Assembly (NCBI RefSeq): GCF_001261775.1
Contig: NZ_LN868537.1
Coordinates: 620,001-684,000, forward strand
DNA from: Anaeromassilibacillus senegalensis
Lineage (GTDB): Bacteria > Bacillota > Clostridia > Oscillospirales > Acutalibacteraceae
DNA: 64,000 nt
Direction: 5' to 3'
Shown here: piece after piece, positions 62,565 through 64,000 of the stretch
Numbering within the stretch: the stretch's first letter is position 1
Layout of the letters: each line of letters starts with the position of its first letter
The notes under the pieces: generated by a model
Databases searched by the model: none
Told to the model about the DNA's origin: nothing
Seen by the model: only the letters and a program-made list of their open reading frames with translations
Position numbers and translations under genes: made by a program

Positions 62565-62975
62565 TTATTCCTGCGCAAAGGACTGAATGGCAGCCACTGC
62601 TTCCTCAATGTACCTGGTCAGCGGTTTTTCCACATTGCCCGCAACATGAATCCGGCACTTTTCTATTGGAATCAAAACTTTCTGGGCAGGGCTTCCGGAT
62701 ACCGCGGCGGCCATCGCAGGCGTAATCTCTCCCCACATGGCATTTGCCATAATAATACCGATTGGACCGGCGATAACATCCGCCGACTTTGCATTGAAAA
62801 TCGCAGGATTCTCGCCTGTTGCACCGACGCTCGCCCCCGCTTTCAGCATGGCGGAGGTTGCAAGCGAGTTGGTTCCCACTGCGACAATCTGCACCTGCGG
62901 CATCGCCTGGCGAAGCTTCTCAATCAGGCATTTCCCGATTCCGCCGCCCTGTCCGTCGATCACTAAAATCTGCAT
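62565..62975 (-). CDS. DUF3842 family protein
   Basis: A 136-residue protein with a Rossmann-like start (LVIDGQGGGIGKCLIEKLRQ) and central VAVGTNSLATSAMLKAGA, GPIGIIMANAMWGEITPA. This matches DUF3842, frequent in Clostridia and without assigned function. It is 23 nt downstream of the DUF1846 gene in the same direction, a pairing seen elsewhere, as far as I recall. Confidence 0.85.
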   Translation of the reverse strand: MQILVIDGQGGGIGKCLIEKLRQAMPQVQIVAVGTNSLATSAMLKAGASVGATGENPAIFNAKSADVIAGPIGIIMANAMWGEITPAMAAAVSGSPAQKVLIPIEKCRIHVAGNVEKPLTRYIEEAVAAIQSFAQE

Positions 62976-62998
62976 CGTAACGGTTCCCGTCTTTCCTC

Positions 62999-64000
62999 TT
63001 ATTTATGGTAAAGCTTCTTTGTCTGGTATTTTGGCTCACAGGTCAGGTTCACGCCCAATTTTCGGAACGTCATCTCGTCTACCTGCGACAAAATCACAGA
63101 GGAATGCGCCTCACAGCCGCGCAGCCTGGCCAACTGCCGCAACGCAAGCTCCGCCGTGGGATTTGTCGCCGCGCAAATGGAAAGTGCGATCAGGATTTCG
63201 TCCGTATGCAGGCGCGGATTGATATTCCCCAGGTGGCGCGTCTTTAAATTCTGGATGGGTTCAATCACAATGGGGGAAATCAACGGCATGGTATGGCTGA
63301 TGCCGCCCAAATGCTTTAACGCGTTCAGCAGGACCGCGGCGGACGCGCCCAATAGAGACGAGGTTTTTCCCGTGATAATGGTGCCGTCACGCAGTTCGAT
63401 CGCCGCGGCGGGCATACCTGTCTCTTCCGCCCGTTTTAACGCGGGTGCCGCAACCTTCCGGTCCGCGACTGTCACGCCTGCCTGATTCATCAGGAGCTCC
63501 AGTTTAAAAACAGCCTCTTCCGTAATGCGGCCCTGTCTCTGCTCGCACATGGCGTGATAATACCGGCGGATGATCTCCTGCCGGGAGGCCTCTTTGCAGG
63601 CTTCGTCGTCTATAATACAATTGCCAACCATATTGACGCCCATATCCGTGGGCGAATGATACGGGCTGTTGCCTGCTATTTTCTCCAGGATCGCATTTAA
63701 CACCGGAAAGACCTCCACATCGCGGTTATAGTTTACGGTCGTTTCCCCATACGCCTCCAAATGGAATGGGTCGATCATATTGACATCATTCAGATCCGCT
63801 GTCGCCGCCTCATACGCCAGATTTACCGGATGCTTCAACGGCAGGTTCCAAATGGGAAAGGTCTCAAATTTCGCGTAGCCGGACTTGAGACCATGCTTGT
63901 ACTCATGATAAAGCTGAGAAAGGCAGGTTGCCATTTTTCCGCTGCCAGGTCCCGGCGCGGTCACAACAACCAGCGGACGGCTTGTCTCCACATACTGGTT
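62999..64000 (-). CDS. DUF1846 family protein, N-terminus beyond window
   Basis: The C-terminal 330 or so residues of a DUF1846 protein (usual length about 500). Visible is the P-loop-like [20 protein letters not shown], then [31 protein letters not shown] and [15 protein letters not shown]. The family is predicted to be an ATP/GTP-dependent enzyme, but the reaction is unknown. The frame continues past the right edge, so the Met near 63991 is not taken as the start. Confidence 0.92.
   Translation of the reverse strand, partial: NQYVETSRPLVVVTAPGPGSGKMATCLSQLYHEYKHGLKSGYAKFETFPIWNLPLKHPVNLAYEAATADLNDVNMIDPFHLEAYGETTVNYNRDVEVFPVLNAILEKIAGNSPYHSPTDMGVNMVGNCIIDDEACKEASRQEIIRRYYHAMCEQRQGRITEEAVFKLELLMNQAGVTVADRKVAAPALKRAEETGMPAAAIELRDGTIITGKTSSLLGASAAVLLNALKHLGGISHTMPLISPIVIEPIQNLKTRHLGNINPRLHTDEILIALSICAATNPTAELALRQLARLRGCEAHSSVILSQVDEMTFRKLGVNLTCEPKYQTKKLYHK

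Overview
The window looks like chromosome of a spore-forming Clostridia member, probably close to Oscillospirales/Ruminococcaceae. The evidence is an IspH-ribosomal protein S1 fusion, sporulation genes (yunB, dpaA/dpaB), YesM/YesN-type two-component systems, strong GGAGG ribosome binding sites and moderate GC. The lineage is an inference from gene content; there is no rRNA or other marker to settle it. I found no tRNA, rRNA or CRISPR array.

Left part (1-25.5 kb) is mostly conserved chromosome. It holds the N-terminal 533 codons of DNA ligase LigA, YunB, and a leftward housekeeping run (HI0933-type flavoprotein, cytidylate kinase, two PlsC-type acyltransferases, IspH-S1). Next come an RpiR regulator, a DUF5685/DnaJ/membrane-protein operon, a solute-binding lipoprotein facing a YesN/YesM pair, MetY, a decayed mobile-element region bounded by a ~120-bp direct repeat (18.57-20.30 kb), the dipicolinate synthase operon, and murC facing it.

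Middle part (25.5-54 kb). After an intergenic region packed with perfect hairpins comes a MacB-type ABC efflux operon with an HlyD-like adaptor, then an ECF transporter S component behind a structured leader that ends in an intrinsic terminator (a candidate riboswitch of unassigned class). Then follows a large carbohydrate-use locus. It contains a phage-tail-like protein plus SGNH esterase, a secreted 1847-residue GH95-type glycosidase with FIVAR repeats, an AraC-type response regulator, a sugar ABC transporter, a sugar-binding lipoprotein paired with a sensor kinase, and a tightly coupled rightward operon: GatY-type aldolase, PfkB kinase, FGGY kinase, GatD-like dehydrogenase, aldo/keto reductase and FucU/RbsD mutarotase. 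The set lacks FucI and FucA. It fits an oxidoreductive route: aldose to alditol to ketose, then ketose bisphosphate, then two trioses. This fits L-galactose or another non-deoxy hexose better than L-fucose. A 13-nt motif shared by the transporter and catabolic promoters may be the regulator site. The FGGY kinase carries a striking G-run insertion where its phosphate-binding loop should be, possibly a sequence error.

Right part (54-64 kb). An AT-rich island holds a sigma factor, a DUF4367 protein, a secreted protein and two small ORFs. Then come a dinB/SRAP SOS operon with two LexA-type boxes flanking the promoter, a LysR regulator facing an acetyltransferase/flavoprotein/cyclophilin-like lipoprotein operon, and DUF3842 with a DUF1846 gene running off the right edge.
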